This document shows, one piece after another, positions 52,456-61,104 of a stretch of 64,000 nt of DNA. The position numbers and the translations under genes are program-made. The stretch comes from Actinomycetospora callitridis. Its GTDB lineage: Bacteria > Actinomycetota > Actinomycetes > Mycobacteriales > Pseudonocardiaceae. How positions within the stretch are numbered: position 1 is the first letter of the stretch; each line of letters starts with the position of its first letter. The stretch is taken from positions 496,001-560,000 of the forward strand of contig NZ_JAQZAK010000002.1 in assembly GCF_028737265.1 (NCBI RefSeq), in the 5' to 3' direction. The notes below the pieces were generated by a model. The model made no database searches. It was not told the DNA's origin and saw only the letters and a list, made by a program, of their open reading frames with translations.

Positions 52456-53123
52456 AGTCCCACCAGCCCCGCCGCCCACCCGGGGAACGTCGCGACGATC
52501 GCGACGACGATCACGAGGTACCAGGCGGCGAGCCCCCAGCCGTGCCCGCGCAGCGACGCCGGCGCGCCTCCGAGCCGGCCCGCGCGCAGGTTCTCGACCG
52601 TGACCGACCAGAACATCGCGATGACCGCGACCCACGCGACCATGCACCACGGGCACAGCGCCCCGATGACCACGAGGCTCTGGACGATCAGCCAGTGCAC
52701 GAACAGCATCCCGGCGGTCGTGCCCGCCTGCAGGCCCCACCAGGCCCAGCGCGGCAGCGCGGTCCCGCCGAGCACCAGGGCGCCCAGGGCCGCGGCGACG
52801 GGGAACGTCGCCAGCCCGATCACGGGGTTCGGGAAGCCGAGCACCGACGCCTGCGCGGTCCGCATGATCGTGCCGCAGGACAGCACCGGGTCGATGCTGC
52901 ACGACGGGACGAAGGTGGGGTCGGCGAGCAGCGCGAGCTTGTCGAGCAGGAGCAGCAGCGACACCACGACGCCGACCAGTCCCCCGACGAGCAGCACGCC
53001 ACCTGCCCCACGGGAGGTGGTGGTCGGCTCGACCGCCGCCGGTGCGTGGGTGACGTCCACACCCCGATCGTCCCCCCGGACGACGGGGAGGACATCGGTG
53101 GGCTGGGACGAGATCGTGGCCAT
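52452..53123 (-). CDS. Vitamin K epoxide reductase-type disulfide protein (VKOR)
   Basis: A 223-residue membrane protein with the VKOR four/five-helix bundle. Loop cysteines are Cys75 and Cys83 in [16 protein letters not shown], and the active site is Cys157-Pro-Trp-Cys160 in [17 protein letters not shown] oxidises DsbA using quinone. The N-terminal 40 residues are polar. It is followed by the P-type ATPase with a four-base overlap. Together with the DsbA-like gene at 48454, all parts of a disulfide-forming pathway are in one region. Confidence 0.93.
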   Translation of the reverse strand: MATISSQPTDVLPVVRGDDRGVDVTHAPAAVEPTTTSRGAGGVLLVGGLVGVVVSLLLLLDKLALLADPTFVPSCSIDPVLSCGTIMRTAQASVLGFPNPVIGLATFPVAAALGALVLGGTALPRWAWWGLQAGTTAGMLFVHWLIVQSLVVIGALCPWCMVAWVAVIAMFWSVTVENLRAGRLGGAPASLRGHGWGLAAWYLVIVVAIVATFPGWAAGLVGL

Positions 53124-53288
53124 CGCCGTACCGGTCGTCGGAGGACCCTCGCGAGTTCCCGGGACGCACCGGTCGCGCGTCGGGGTCCCGTCGGGGGCGG
53201 CCTAGACTCGACGGACGCAACCGGTGCAACCCCGGGCCGACGCAGGAGGAACCCGCCAGGTGGAACGGCAGCCCCGGACGAGCTCCCG

Positions 53289-54140
53289 ATGACCAGGCCC
53301 GCAGGGCCGGACGGGCCGTCCCCCTCCGCGACGGGCTCGCCGCTGCCCCGCTACGGCTGGTTCGCCCGGGGCCGCGACTGGTGGCAGGCACGCGCGGACG
53401 CCCGCGCCGGGCTGCCGAGCCTCGAGCCGGGTCGACCGGTCGGTACGCCGGCGCTCGAGGAGTTCCACCAGATGTTCCTGGCCCGGGTCCACCGGGAGCG
53501 GCTACGCGTCGACCTCGAGGTGTCGCCGATGCACCAGACCCGCGCGATCCTCGCGGCGCGCCTCCCGCAGACCGAGGAGGCGCTGGCCCGCGCCCGGGCG
53601 CGCCTCGACGCCTTGCCGGTGCTCCTCGACACCGACCAGCTCGCCGTGCGCCGTGGCGGCGAGGGCGAGACCGCCGACGACGTCGTCGCCGCCCGCCGCG
53701 CTCGCGAGCACGAGGCGACCCGGCGACCCCTCGTCGACGAGGGCGCGCGGCTGCACTCCCAGCTCACCCAGATGCGGGTGGAGTTCGCCCGTCTGGGCAG
53801 CGCGATCCGCGCGTGCGAGCTCGTCGGCGCCACCCGCGTCCGCCGGCTGCACGCGCAGGTCATGCGGCGGGTCAGCGCCTACGAGCGCCACCTCGTGCGC
53901 CGGCACCCGGCCGGCGACCGCATCGGCCCCGCGCTGGCCGCCCAGCACCCCGTCGTCCCCGGGTGGGTGGTCGCGGCCGAGACCGCCGACCCGGGTGCTG
54001 CGGGTGCCGGGGACACGGGTCCCGTCCCGGCGTCGTCCCCGCGCGGCGCGACCCCGCCGTGGGGCACCCCCACCGCACCCGCCGCCCGCCGTGCCCCCGA
54101 GACCGCCACCGGCTCCGGCGCCCCGACCCACCAGGAGTAG
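53289..54140 (+). CDS. Unknown soluble helical protein (gene 1 of OmpA-type cluster)
   Basis: A 283-residue protein. Residues about 45-200 are strongly alpha-helical and charged, likely a coiled coil (for example [27 protein letters not shown] and [20 protein letters not shown]). The C-terminal 60 residues are Pro/Ala/Thr-rich and disordered. No signal peptide or membrane helix. It is followed two bases later by gene 2 of a four-gene block. No known domain seen. Confidence 0.72.
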   Translation: MTRPAGPDGPSPSATGSPLPRYGWFARGRDWWQARADARAGLPSLEPGRPVGTPALEEFHQMFLARVHRERLRVDLEVSPMHQTRAILAARLPQTEEALARARARLDALPVLLDTDQLAVRRGGEGETADDVVAARRAREHEATRRPLVDEGARLHSQLTQMRVEFARLGSAIRACELVGATRVRRLHAQVMRRVSAYERHLVRRHPAGDRIGPALAAQHPVVPGWVVAAETADPGAAGAGDTGPVPASSPRGATPPWGTPTAPAARRAPETATGSGAPTHQE

Positions 54141-54142
54141 CC

Positions 54143-54976
54143 ATGGCCACCCGCAGGTTCTGGCCCGGGCGCCGCAGCGAGACCGCCCGTCCCCCGACAC
54201 CGACGCCGCCGTCGGGACCCCAGCAGGGCTCCTCGGGCGCGCCGCTCTCGCACCTGCCCGGGGTGAGCTTCGCGTCCGCGTCGCCGGAGGAGCGCCGCTT
54301 CGCCCAGGTCTACGCGGCCGACCGCGTCGGGCCCATGCCCTACCCGAACCAGGCCACTCCCGACATCGGCGCGGCACGCGGGCGTGTGCGCACGCTCGTC
54401 GCCGAGCTGCTCGAGGGCGTCGACGAGGGCACCGGCGGCGCGCTCGACCCGCTGATCGCGTCCTGGGCCTCGGGCTGGCTCTCGCGCATCGACTCCCAGC
54501 ACGCCGACCACCAGGCCGTCATCGACCGCCTCGTCGGCGGTGCGCGCCAGCAGCTGGCCGACGCCGAGGCCGCGCACGAGCGCGACCGCCGCGCGCTCGC
54601 GATCGCCCGGCGCGACTACGACGAGGCCCGCGAGCGGCTCACCGAGCCGATCGGCGGTGACGACGACCGGCAGCCCGCCCGTCGTGACACGGGGCGACAC
54701 GCGGATCGCACCGGGGATCGCACCGTGGATCGCACCGGGGATCGCACCGGGGATCGCACCGGGGATCGCACCGGGGAGCGCGGGAGTGACCGCACCGAGG
54801 ACTTCTACGTCCCCCCGGCCGATCCGCCGACCGGGCCCCTCCCGCGCCCGCCGTCCGGGCGCGGGCCGGCCGGCACGTCGACCTCCCCATCGACCTACAC
54901 TGCGCCGTCCTCCCCCGACCGTGGAGACCCGATGACCGACGACCGTGCCGACAGGGCCGACAGGTCGGGCCGATGA
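54143..54976 (+). CDS. Unknown helical protein with charged repeat tail (gene 2)
   Basis: A 277-residue protein. The first half has a conserved-looking helical region (SHLPGVSFASASPEERRFAQVYAADRVGPMPYPNQATPDIGAARGRVRTLVAELLE...) and a coiled-coil at about residues 120-170 (RQQLADAEAAHERDRRALAIARRDYDEARERL). A basic/acidic repeat DRTG x6 then leads to a Pro/Ser-rich tail. Its stop overlaps gene 3 by four bases (ATGA). ATG has AGGAG five bases ahead. Domain identity unknown. Confidence 0.72.
   Translation: MATRRFWPGRRSETARPPTPTPPSGPQQGSSGAPLSHLPGVSFASASPEERRFAQVYAADRVGPMPYPNQATPDIGAARGRVRTLVAELLEGVDEGTGGALDPLIASWASGWLSRIDSQHADHQAVIDRLVGGARQQLADAEAAHERDRRALAIARRDYDEARERLTEPIGGDDDRQPARRDTGRHADRTGDRTVDRTGDRTGDRTGDRTGERGSDRTEDFYVPPADPPTGPLPRPPSGRGPAGTSTSPSTYTAPSSPDRGDPMTDDRADRADRSGR
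54703..54774 (+). repeat. 12-bp tandem repeat GGATCGCACCGG, six units, in coding sequence
   Basis: Six units (one with a single change) that encode Asp-Arg-Thr-Gly repeats. Copy number changes would preserve frame. Confidence 0.93.
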
Positions 54977-55968
54977 GCGCCGACGGCGGCCTCCGCGCGC
55001 GCTTCGGCCGCTCCCGGGGGGACCGCGACGGGGACCGCAGCGGCGACCGGGACGGCGTCCGGCCCCGCTCCTACCGCGACGCCACGCTGATGATCAACCG
55101 CTCGCGGGAGGACTACCTCTCGCTGACGATCATCCTGCTCGCGATCGGCGGCGACATCGCGGCGTTCTACGTCGTGCTCGCCCGCGTGTTCCGGGGCTCG
55201 CCGTTGCTCATCGTGCTCGGCACGGTGGGGTTCGCGGCCGCGGCGGTGGGACTCGCGCACCTCGTCGGCCAGGGGCTCGCGCGCCGGCGCTGCGGCGATC
55301 CCCGCTCGTCGGTCACCCTCACCGTCCTGGCCGCGCTGACCTGGCTCGTGCTGGGCGTCAGCGCGTTCTACACGCGGCTCATGACCCCGAGCAGCTCCTC
55401 CTCCGGCGGCTTCGGGTCCGGGTCCGGCAGCGGGTCCGGCGGCGGCTTCGGCTCGGGCGGCTCCGGCGGCGGCTTCGGCGGCTCCTCGTCGGGCATCGAG
55501 CTGACGGCCCTGCTGCCCGCGATGCTCTTCGGCGCGCTGTTCCTCGCCAGCGGGATCGCCGCGATGGTGGCGACGTTCCTGTCGTTCAACCCGGTGGCGG
55601 GCGCGCTGCGCCGCGCCGAGCGCCGGATGCAGGACGCGACCGAGAAGGAGCGCGCGAGCCGCGCCGAGCTGGAGCGCGCCCGCGAGGCGCTGCGCCAGCA
55701 GGAGAACGAGCGCGAGCGCGAGGACCAGCGCTGGCGCGCGGCCCGCCAGCAGGTGGTCGCCGAGATGCTCGAGCTGCAGAACTACGCCCGCACCCTCATG
55801 GCCTCGAAGAAGGGCAACCCGTCGGTCACCGACGGGCTCACCGGCTCGGCGTTCTACCCGCTGTTCACGCCGGCCAACGAGGTCGTGCCCGGCGAGGAGG
55901 CGCCGCCGGAGATGCGCCCGTTCACGCCGACCGTCCCCGAGCCCAGCCCGAACGGAGACCATCGTTGA
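54973..55968 (+). CDS. Four-helix membrane protein with cytoplasmic coiled coil (gene 3)
   Basis: A 331-residue protein. Helices at about residues 48-72, 77-99, 112-136 and 175-205. Between the last two lies a glycine/serine loop (about 138-174) that would be outside the cell. A long coiled coil follows (about 213-270, rich in AERRMQDATEKERASRAELE), ending at MASKKGNPSVTDGL and a Pro-rich tail. Gene 4 starts by TTGA overlap. I do not recognise the family; the shape (multi-helix protein with long cytoplasmic helices next to an OmpA partner) recalls stator-type proteins only in outline. Confidence 0.75.
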   Translation: MSADGGLRARFGRSRGDRDGDRSGDRDGVRPRSYRDATLMINRSREDYLSLTIILLAIGGDIAAFYVVLARVFRGSPLLIVLGTVGFAAAAVGLAHLVGQGLARRRCGDPRSSVTLTVLAALTWLVLGVSAFYTRLMTPSSSSSGGFGSGSGSGSGGGFGSGGSGGGFGGSSSGIELTALLPAMLFGALFLASGIAAMVATFLSFNPVAGALRRAERRMQDATEKERASRAELERAREALRQQENEREREDQRWRAARQQVVAEMLELQNYARTLMASKKGNPSVTDGLTGSAFYPLFTPANEVVPGEEAPPEMRPFTPTVPEPSPNGDHR

Positions 55969-57188
55969 CGAGCCGCACTGCCGGCCTGCTGTCCGTTCTG
56001 CTGGCCGCGGCGCTGGCCGCCGGCTGCTCGAGCGGTGAGGACGCCGCCGGCGGCGGGTTCTCCGGCGGCGGCGGGGGCGCGCTGTCCTGCCCGGTGCCGG
56101 TGGGACCCCTGGCGTTCGCGGTCTCCGGCCGCTCGAACAGCCCGGAGCCGGGCCTGCCGCAGGCGGTCCAGGACGCCACCGTCTCGGTGCTCACCCGCGC
56201 CGTCGACGAGGGCTACGAGCCGCGCGTCACGCTGGTGAACGTCGACGGCCGGCCCGTGTCCGCGGGCAGCGAGACGTTCTCCAGCGACGCCGGCAACGGC
56301 ATCGCCGCCGAGGACGACCGCAACCAGTTCCTCGACGGGTTCGGCGAGGCGGTCACGGGCCTGCGCGCGCAGACCCCGGAGGTCGACGTGCTCACCGCCC
56401 TCGACCTCGCCGGACGCTCCGCCGGATCGGGTGGGCAGGGCGGCAACCGACCGGGCACCGTCGTGCTCGTCGACTCCGGGCTCTCCACGGTCGCCCCGCT
56501 CGACTTCCGCCAGCGCGGGCTGCTCGACGCGCCGCCCGCCGAGACCGTCGACGCCCTGCGCGCGAACAACGCGCTGCCGGGACTGCAGGGCGAGACGGTC
56601 GTCCTCGCGGGCCTCGGGGACGTCGCCGAGCCCCAGCCGGCGCTCAGCCCCGCCCAGCGCTCCTCACTGGTCGCGCTGTGGACGGCGATCGCCACCGCGG
56701 GCGGCGCCTCGTGCGTCGCGGTGGTCGACGAGCCCCGCGGCGGGGACGCCCCGAGCGACGCGCCGGCGGTGAGCGTCGTGGACGTCCCGCCGCCGCCGAC
56801 GATCACGCCGGGACAGACCACCGCGCTCCCGGACGACAATTCCGTCGGTTTCCAGCCCGACACCGCCGAGTTCCGCGACCGGAATGCCGCGCGCGCCGTC
56901 CTCACGCCGTTCGCGCAGTTCCTGATCGAATCGCCGTCGCGACGGATCGCGCTCACCGGCACCAGTGCCCGCGCGGGCACCGAGGCCGGCCAGGTCGACC
57001 TCTCGACCCGCCGCGCGGAGGCGGTGAAGGCCCTGCTCGTCGAGCTCGGGGCGCCGGCGGACCGCATCTCCACGCGAGGGGTGGGCAGCCGCTTCCCCGG
57101 CTACGTCAACGACGTGGGCCCCGGCGGCCGTCAGCTGCCCGGCCCCGCCAGCGCCAACCGCACGGTGATCGTCGAGCCCTCCGGGTAA
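55965..57188 (+). CDS. Lipoprotein with OmpA-type peptidoglycan-binding domain (gene 4)
   Basis: A 407-residue lipoprotein with a TTG start; GGAG is seven bases ahead and the start overlaps the previous stop by four bases (TTGA), which together decide it. Lipobox LAAGC with Cys21. Residues about 45-240 are a domain of unknown type with possible Rossmann/vWA-like alternation (VTLVNVDGRPV, RPGTVVLVDSGLSTV, GETVVLAGLGDV). The C-terminal 110 residues are OmpA-like (SVGFQPDTAEFRD, RRIALTGTSARAGTEAG, QVDLSTRRAEAVKALLVELGAP), with Asp and Arg expected for meso-DAP binding. It would sit outside the membrane and bind peptidoglycan. Confidence 0.85.
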   Translation: MTSRTAGLLSVLLAAALAAGCSSGEDAAGGGFSGGGGGALSCPVPVGPLAFAVSGRSNSPEPGLPQAVQDATVSVLTRAVDEGYEPRVTLVNVDGRPVSAGSETFSSDAGNGIAAEDDRNQFLDGFGEAVTGLRAQTPEVDVLTALDLAGRSAGSGGQGGNRPGTVVLVDSGLSTVAPLDFRQRGLLDAPPAETVDALRANNALPGLQGETVVLAGLGDVAEPQPALSPAQRSSLVALWTAIATAGGASCVAVVDEPRGGDAPSDAPAVSVVDVPPPPTITPGQTTALPDDNSVGFQPDTAEFRDRNAARAVLTPFAQFLIESPSRRIALTGTSARAGTEAGQVDLSTRRAEAVKALLVELGAPADRISTRGVGSRFPGYVNDVGPGGRQLPGPASANRTVIVEPSG

Positions 57189-57382
57189 CCACCCGGTGAC
57201 AGGCGGTCGACACCCCGGCCCCCGCGCATTCCCGGGGAAACGTGGCTGCCGTCACACAACGATGTGGTCACGGCGATCCCCCGGTGCGCGCACCCGGTCG
57301 GAGCAGCGTCGATGGCGCCTTTCGCCCCAGAGTGTGACGTCGCGCTGAATCGATTCTGTCGACCGTACGGACTTAGCGGTGC

Positions 57383-57411
57383 TTCCGACTCGGGCCCTGC
57401 CTGCCTAGCGT
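57383..57411 (+). promoter_or_regulatory. Candidate promoter for the betaine methyltransferase gene
   Basis: TTCCGA (57383-57388), a 17-base spacer and TAGCGT (57406-57411) form a plausible housekeeping promoter. It would leave a leader of about 30 bases before the ATG at 57449. Confidence 0.4.
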
Positions 57412-57448
57412 CGTCTCCCCGGAAGCGTCACCGACGTCCGGAGGACAC

Positions 57449-59146
57449 ATGACCACAGCCGCAGACCGGAGCCCCGACACCGCGGCTGGCCTCGAGGAGA
57501 CCTACACCGAGGCCGATGTTCATCAGGAGTTCGGGGAGAACCCGAACGAGGTCCGAGACACGAACCATTACCAAGAGGAATACGTCAAGGGGTTCGTGGA
57601 CAAGTGGGACGACTACATCGGCTGGGAGGGTCGCGCCGCCAGCGAGGGGTCGTTCTTCATCGACCAGCTCAGTGCCCGCGGGGTCGAGAAGGTTCTCGAC
57701 GTCGCGACGGGCACCGGGTTCAACTCGGTCCAGCTCCTGAAGGCCGGTTTCGAGACGGTCTCCGCCGACGGCAGTGCGGAGATGCTCGCGAAGGCCTTCC
57801 AGAACGGTCGCCAGCACGGGCACGTCCTGCGCGTGGTCCAGGCCGACTGGCGCTGGCTCAACCGCGACGTCCACGGTGAGTACGACGCCATCATCTGCCT
57901 GGGGAACTCGTTCACCCACCTGTTCAACGAACGGGACCGCCGCAAGGCGCTGGCCGAGTTCTACGCGATGCTCAAGCATGACGGCGTCCTGATCCTCGAT
58001 CAGCGCAACTACGACGAGATCCTGGACAACGGCTTCTCGTCGAAGCACAAGTTCTTCTACTGCGGCGACACCGTGACCGCGGAGCCCGAGTACATCGACG
58101 ACGGGCTCGCCCGTTTCCGGTACACGTTCCACGACGACGGTTCCGTGTACCACCTCAACATGTTCCCGCTGCGCAAGGACTACGTGCGCCGGCTCATGCG
58201 TGAGGTCGGGTTCCAGAAGATCGACTCGTACGGCGACTTCCAGGAGACCTACGGGACCGAGAGCCCCGATTTCTGGATCCATGTCGCGGAGAAGACCTAC
58301 CGACCGGACGATGAATTGACGGAGAACTACTCGACGGCGGTCCACACCGCACGCGACTACTACAACTCGACCGACGCCGACACCTTCTACCACGAGGTGT
58401 GGGGCGGCGAGGACATCCACGTCGGGCTCTACAACAGCCCCGACGAGCCCATCGCCCCCGCCTCGCAGCGGACGGTGGAGCGGATGGCCGAGGGCATGGA
58501 CATCACCGCGGAGACCCGCATCCTCGACATGGGCGCGGGCTACGGCGGGTCGGCGCGCTGGCTGGCCAGGACCTACGGCTGCCACGTGACCTGCCTGAAC
58601 CTCTCCGAGGTCGAGAACGACCGGAACCGCGAGAAGAACCGCGCGCAGGGTCTCGACCACCTCGTCGACGTCGTCGACGGGTCGTTCGAGAGCATGCCGG
58701 TGCAGGACAACTACTACGACCTCGTCTGGTCGCAGGACGCGTTCCTGCACTCCGGCGAGCGTCGTGAGGTCGTCGCCGAGATCAACCGCGTGCTCGTGCC
58801 GGGCGGTCAGGTCGTCTTCACCGACCCGATGGCCGACGACAACGCGGACACCTCGGCGCTCGCGCCGATCCTCGCGCGCCTGCATCTCGACACCCTCGGG
58901 TCGCCGGGCTTCTACCGCGAGGAGTTCGCGAAGCACGGCTTCAACGACTTCACCTTCGAGGACCACACGGACCAGCTCACGACCCACTACGGGCGCGTGC
59001 TCTCCGAGCTCGAGGCGGCGGAGCCGAAGTTCGAGGGCGCCATCTCCGACGAGTACATCTCGAACATGAAGACGGGCCTGAAGAACTGGGTGAACGGCGG
59101 CAAGAGCGGCCAGCTCAGCTGGGGCATCTTCCGCATCCGTCGCTGA
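57449..59146 (+). CDS. Fused glycine/sarcosine N-methyltransferase and dimethylglycine methyltransferase
   Basis: A 565-residue fusion. The N-terminal half (about 1-285) matches glycine/sarcosine N-methyltransferases: NHYQEEYVKGFVDKWDDYI, SAM site VLDVATGTGFNSVQLL (Asp84), and ICLGNSFTHLFNERDRRKALAEF. The C-terminal half (about 290-565) matches the sarcosine/dimethylglycine methyltransferase: ARDYYNSTDADTFYHEVWGGEDIHVGLYN, SAM site ILDMGAGYGGSARWLARTYG (Asp360) and VWSQDAFLHSGERREVVAEINRV. Both active parts appear complete. Three SAM-dependent methylations turn glycine into glycine betaine, an osmoprotectant. The fusion occurs in halophilic actinobacteria such as Actinopolyspora. A hairpin terminator follows. 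Confidence 0.95.
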   Translation: MTTAADRSPDTAAGLEETYTEADVHQEFGENPNEVRDTNHYQEEYVKGFVDKWDDYIGWEGRAASEGSFFIDQLSARGVEKVLDVATGTGFNSVQLLKAGFETVSADGSAEMLAKAFQNGRQHGHVLRVVQADWRWLNRDVHGEYDAIICLGNSFTHLFNERDRRKALAEFYAMLKHDGVLILDQRNYDEILDNGFSSKHKFFYCGDTVTAEPEYIDDGLARFRYTFHDDGSVYHLNMFPLRKDYVRRLMREVGFQKIDSYGDFQETYGTESPDFWIHVAEKTYRPDDELTENYSTAVHTARDYYNSTDADTFYHEVWGGEDIHVGLYNSPDEPIAPASQRTVERMAEGMDITAETRILDMGAGYGGSARWLARTYGCHVTCLNLSEVENDRNREKNRAQGLDHLVDVVDGSFESMPVQDNYYDLVWSQDAFLHSGERREVVAEINRVLVPGGQVVFTDPMADDNADTSALAPILARLHLDTLGSPGFYREEFAKHGFNDFTFEDHTDQLTTHYGRVLSELEAAEPKFEGAISDEYISNMKTGLKNWVNGGKSGQLSWGIFRIRR

Positions 59147-59172
59147 CGGACGCACCGCACGAACGCTGTGAC

Positions 59173-59210
59173 GCACGGGGCCGGCCGGGCCTTCCCGGCC
59201 GGCCCCGTGC
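59173..59210 (+). terminator. Hairpin terminator after betaine methyltransferase gene
   Basis: A perfect 17-bp stem with a four-base loop (CCTT), 26 bases after the stop. GC-rich without a U run. Confidence 0.85.
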
Positions 59211-59324
59211 CGCGTTCCGGGGGTCTCTCCGGGGTGGCGTGGCGCGCCTCCGGCATGCCAGCCCTGCGTCCACGCTGGCACTCAACGTCAGGATTCAGGG
59301 GAGCACGCCGATAGGGCCACAGGC

Positions 59325-60179
59325 TCATGTCGACGACACGCCGAGGACGTCGTCCAGCGCGCCGGCGAGAGCCGCGGCCACGGCCTCGCGACGACCCGGG
59401 TCGCGGCGCAGCGACCGGGACAGCTCCAGGTGCACGAACGCCGCCCCGCACGCCGCCGCGTCGAGGCCCTGCACGTTGCGCCGCCCCAGGAGGTCGGCCC
59501 AGCGCGGGTCCTCCCCCGTGCCCACGCGCTCCCCCGCCGCCCGCAGCCGCGCCTCCACGGCATCGAGCAGCGGCCCGCCCCCCGCGGCGCCCGGGGAGAG
59601 CACGGCGTCGACGCCGTCGCGGTCCGCGAACCCGTGCAGCTGGATCTGCGGCAGCCCCCGCGCCGTGAGGACCGACGCCACCCGGGAGAAGGGGGCGTCG
59701 GCCCGGGACGAGACGTCGGCCGGGCAGTCGATGCGGTCGACCGCCTCCGGCGGCGCGCCGGCGATGCGGTGCGCCCCGGCCTGGAGCAGGAGGGCGCCGG
59801 CACGGCGGTCGCGCAGGGAGAGCCCGACGAGCTCGGTGTCGAGGTCGGCGTTCGGGTGCGGCACCTCCACGACGACGTCCGGCACCACCCCGGGCCGCAG
59901 GACGACGACGAGCCACGCACGGTCGCTCGTCGGGTCGGAGGCGAGCACGAGCGTGTCCCCGGAAAAGGTGGCCTCGAGGCCCAGGGACGCGACGCCCGCC
60001 GTCTCGCCCCGTCCGAGCGCGGCGGCCAGGGCCTCGAGCGCCGCGGCCTCGTCGTCGTCGGGCGGACGGTAGGGCACGCGGCGCGTCATCGCGGGGACGA
60101 GATCGGCGACGAACGCCGTCACGTCGATCTCGCCCACCGGCACGACTCTGCCAGTCGCGGTACCCCGCCGACGGGGCAC
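59325..60179 (-). CDS. Unknown protein
   Basis: A 284-residue soluble protein. Central segments look like an alpha/beta fold (DTLVLASDPTSDRAWLVVVLRPGVVPDVVVEVPHPNADLDTELVGLSLRDRRAGALLLQAG), with GLPQIQLHGFADRDGVDAVLSPGAA and FVHLELSRSLRRD near the end. The Asp-rich and His residues in the segments VPHPNADLDTE, AGAHRIAG and LHGFADRD suggest a metal-dependent hydrolase-like pattern, but I cannot name a family. The GTG start at 60179 was chosen as the longest; an internal GTG (VPVGEIDVTAF) is an alternative. Confidence 0.65.
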   Translation of the reverse strand: MPRRRGTATGRVVPVGEIDVTAFVADLVPAMTRRVPYRPPDDDEAAALEALAAALGRGETAGVASLGLEATFSGDTLVLASDPTSDRAWLVVVLRPGVVPDVVVEVPHPNADLDTELVGLSLRDRRAGALLLQAGAHRIAGAPPEAVDRIDCPADVSSRADAPFSRVASVLTARGLPQIQLHGFADRDGVDAVLSPGAAGGGPLLDAVEARLRAAGERVGTGEDPRWADLLGRRNVQGLDAAACGAAFVHLELSRSLRRDPGRREAVAAALAGALDDVLGVSST

Positions 60180-60218
60180 GTCCGACCTGCGCGGCGTGCC
60201 CCTCGCCCGCCGCGCAGG

Positions 60219-60851
60219 TCAGCGCGCGGGCTGCGGCGGGCCCCAGACGGGTCGGGAGGCGGCGACGGGCGTGCCCGGCGCGCGGCCGCGACGGATCGGC
60301 GCGCGACGCGGGGGCCGCGGGCCGTGCGCGCCGGGTGCGGGCGGCGGGACGGGCGGTCCGCCGACCGGGACGAGGGCGCGCGGCGCGGCGGACGGCGGGG
60401 AGACGGGCGCCGGGGTGACCGACGTCGGCACGTCCGGCGGCGGCACGGTCGGCGGCGTCGCGAGCCCCCGCGGCGCGGCCGGAGCGACCGGCGCGACCGG
60501 GGCGGGGGCGACCGGCCCGACCGGCCCCAGCCCCGGGACGCCGGTGTGCGCGGTCGGCGCGGCGGGCGAGCCGGGCAGCACCGTCGTGGTGGCCGGCGGC
60601 GCCGGCGCCAGGGTGATCAACGGGGACTTCCGGCGCCTAGAAGCAGCGAGATACCCGTTCGCTGCGTCAGGGGGCGCCGCGGCCGGCGCATCCGCCGTCG
60701 CGACGTAGGGCCACGGGCCCCGGCGGACGGGGGCGGTCGCGAGGCGACGGCGGGAGCGCCCGGGCGGCCCCGCGGGCCCGTCCTCGAGCCGCGCGTGGCG
60801 CCCGTTCGGCCCGGACGATGTTGCTCCGGGAGGTGCGGCCGGTGCTGCCAT
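60219..60851 (-). CDS. Proline/alanine-rich hypothetical protein
   Basis: A 210-residue frame with strong Pro, Ala, Gly and Val content and little hydrophobic core. Support is limited: G/C third-position bias in its second half, and CACACT seven bases before the ATG, a possible weak -10. A plus-strand frame (60196-60708) covers the same bases, so direction is not certain. Probably disordered if real. Part of the interval between the unknown gene at 59325 and the aminotransferase at 61105. Confidence 0.4.
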   Translation of the reverse strand: MAAPAAPPGATSSGPNGRHARLEDGPAGPPGRSRRRLATAPVRRGPWPYVATADAPAAAPPDAANGYLAASRRRKSPLITLAPAPPATTTVLPGSPAAPTAHTGVPGLGPVGPVAPAPVAPVAPAAPRGLATPPTVPPPDVPTSVTPAPVSPPSAAPRALVPVGGPPVPPPAPGAHGPRPPRRAPIRRGRAPGTPVAASRPVWGPPQPAR

Positions 60852-61104
60852 GCGGACCAGTGTGGAGGTCGCCGAACGCCCGTCCTGCCCGGGGGACGGG
60901 GGTTGGGCCGATCCGGTGGCGGCCCCGCGGACGACTGTGACGGGGCGCAGCGCAGGATGGGAGGACGGCCCGTCCGTGGACGCCGCTCCTCCTGCCGGAG
61001 CAACGCCTGCGTGAGGTCGGACGTCCGTGCACGGGGCCCCGCGCCGACGACGCCGCGCGACCCCCGTCGATCGCCCACTCGTCGCACCAGGGAAGCTGAG
61101 GCCC

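Noticed and set aside
53289..57188. Bona fide Zorya defence operon
   Set aside because: Only general shape matches. There is no ZorA-type MotA motif or ZorC/ZorD helicase nearby, and the OmpA protein is a lipoprotein.
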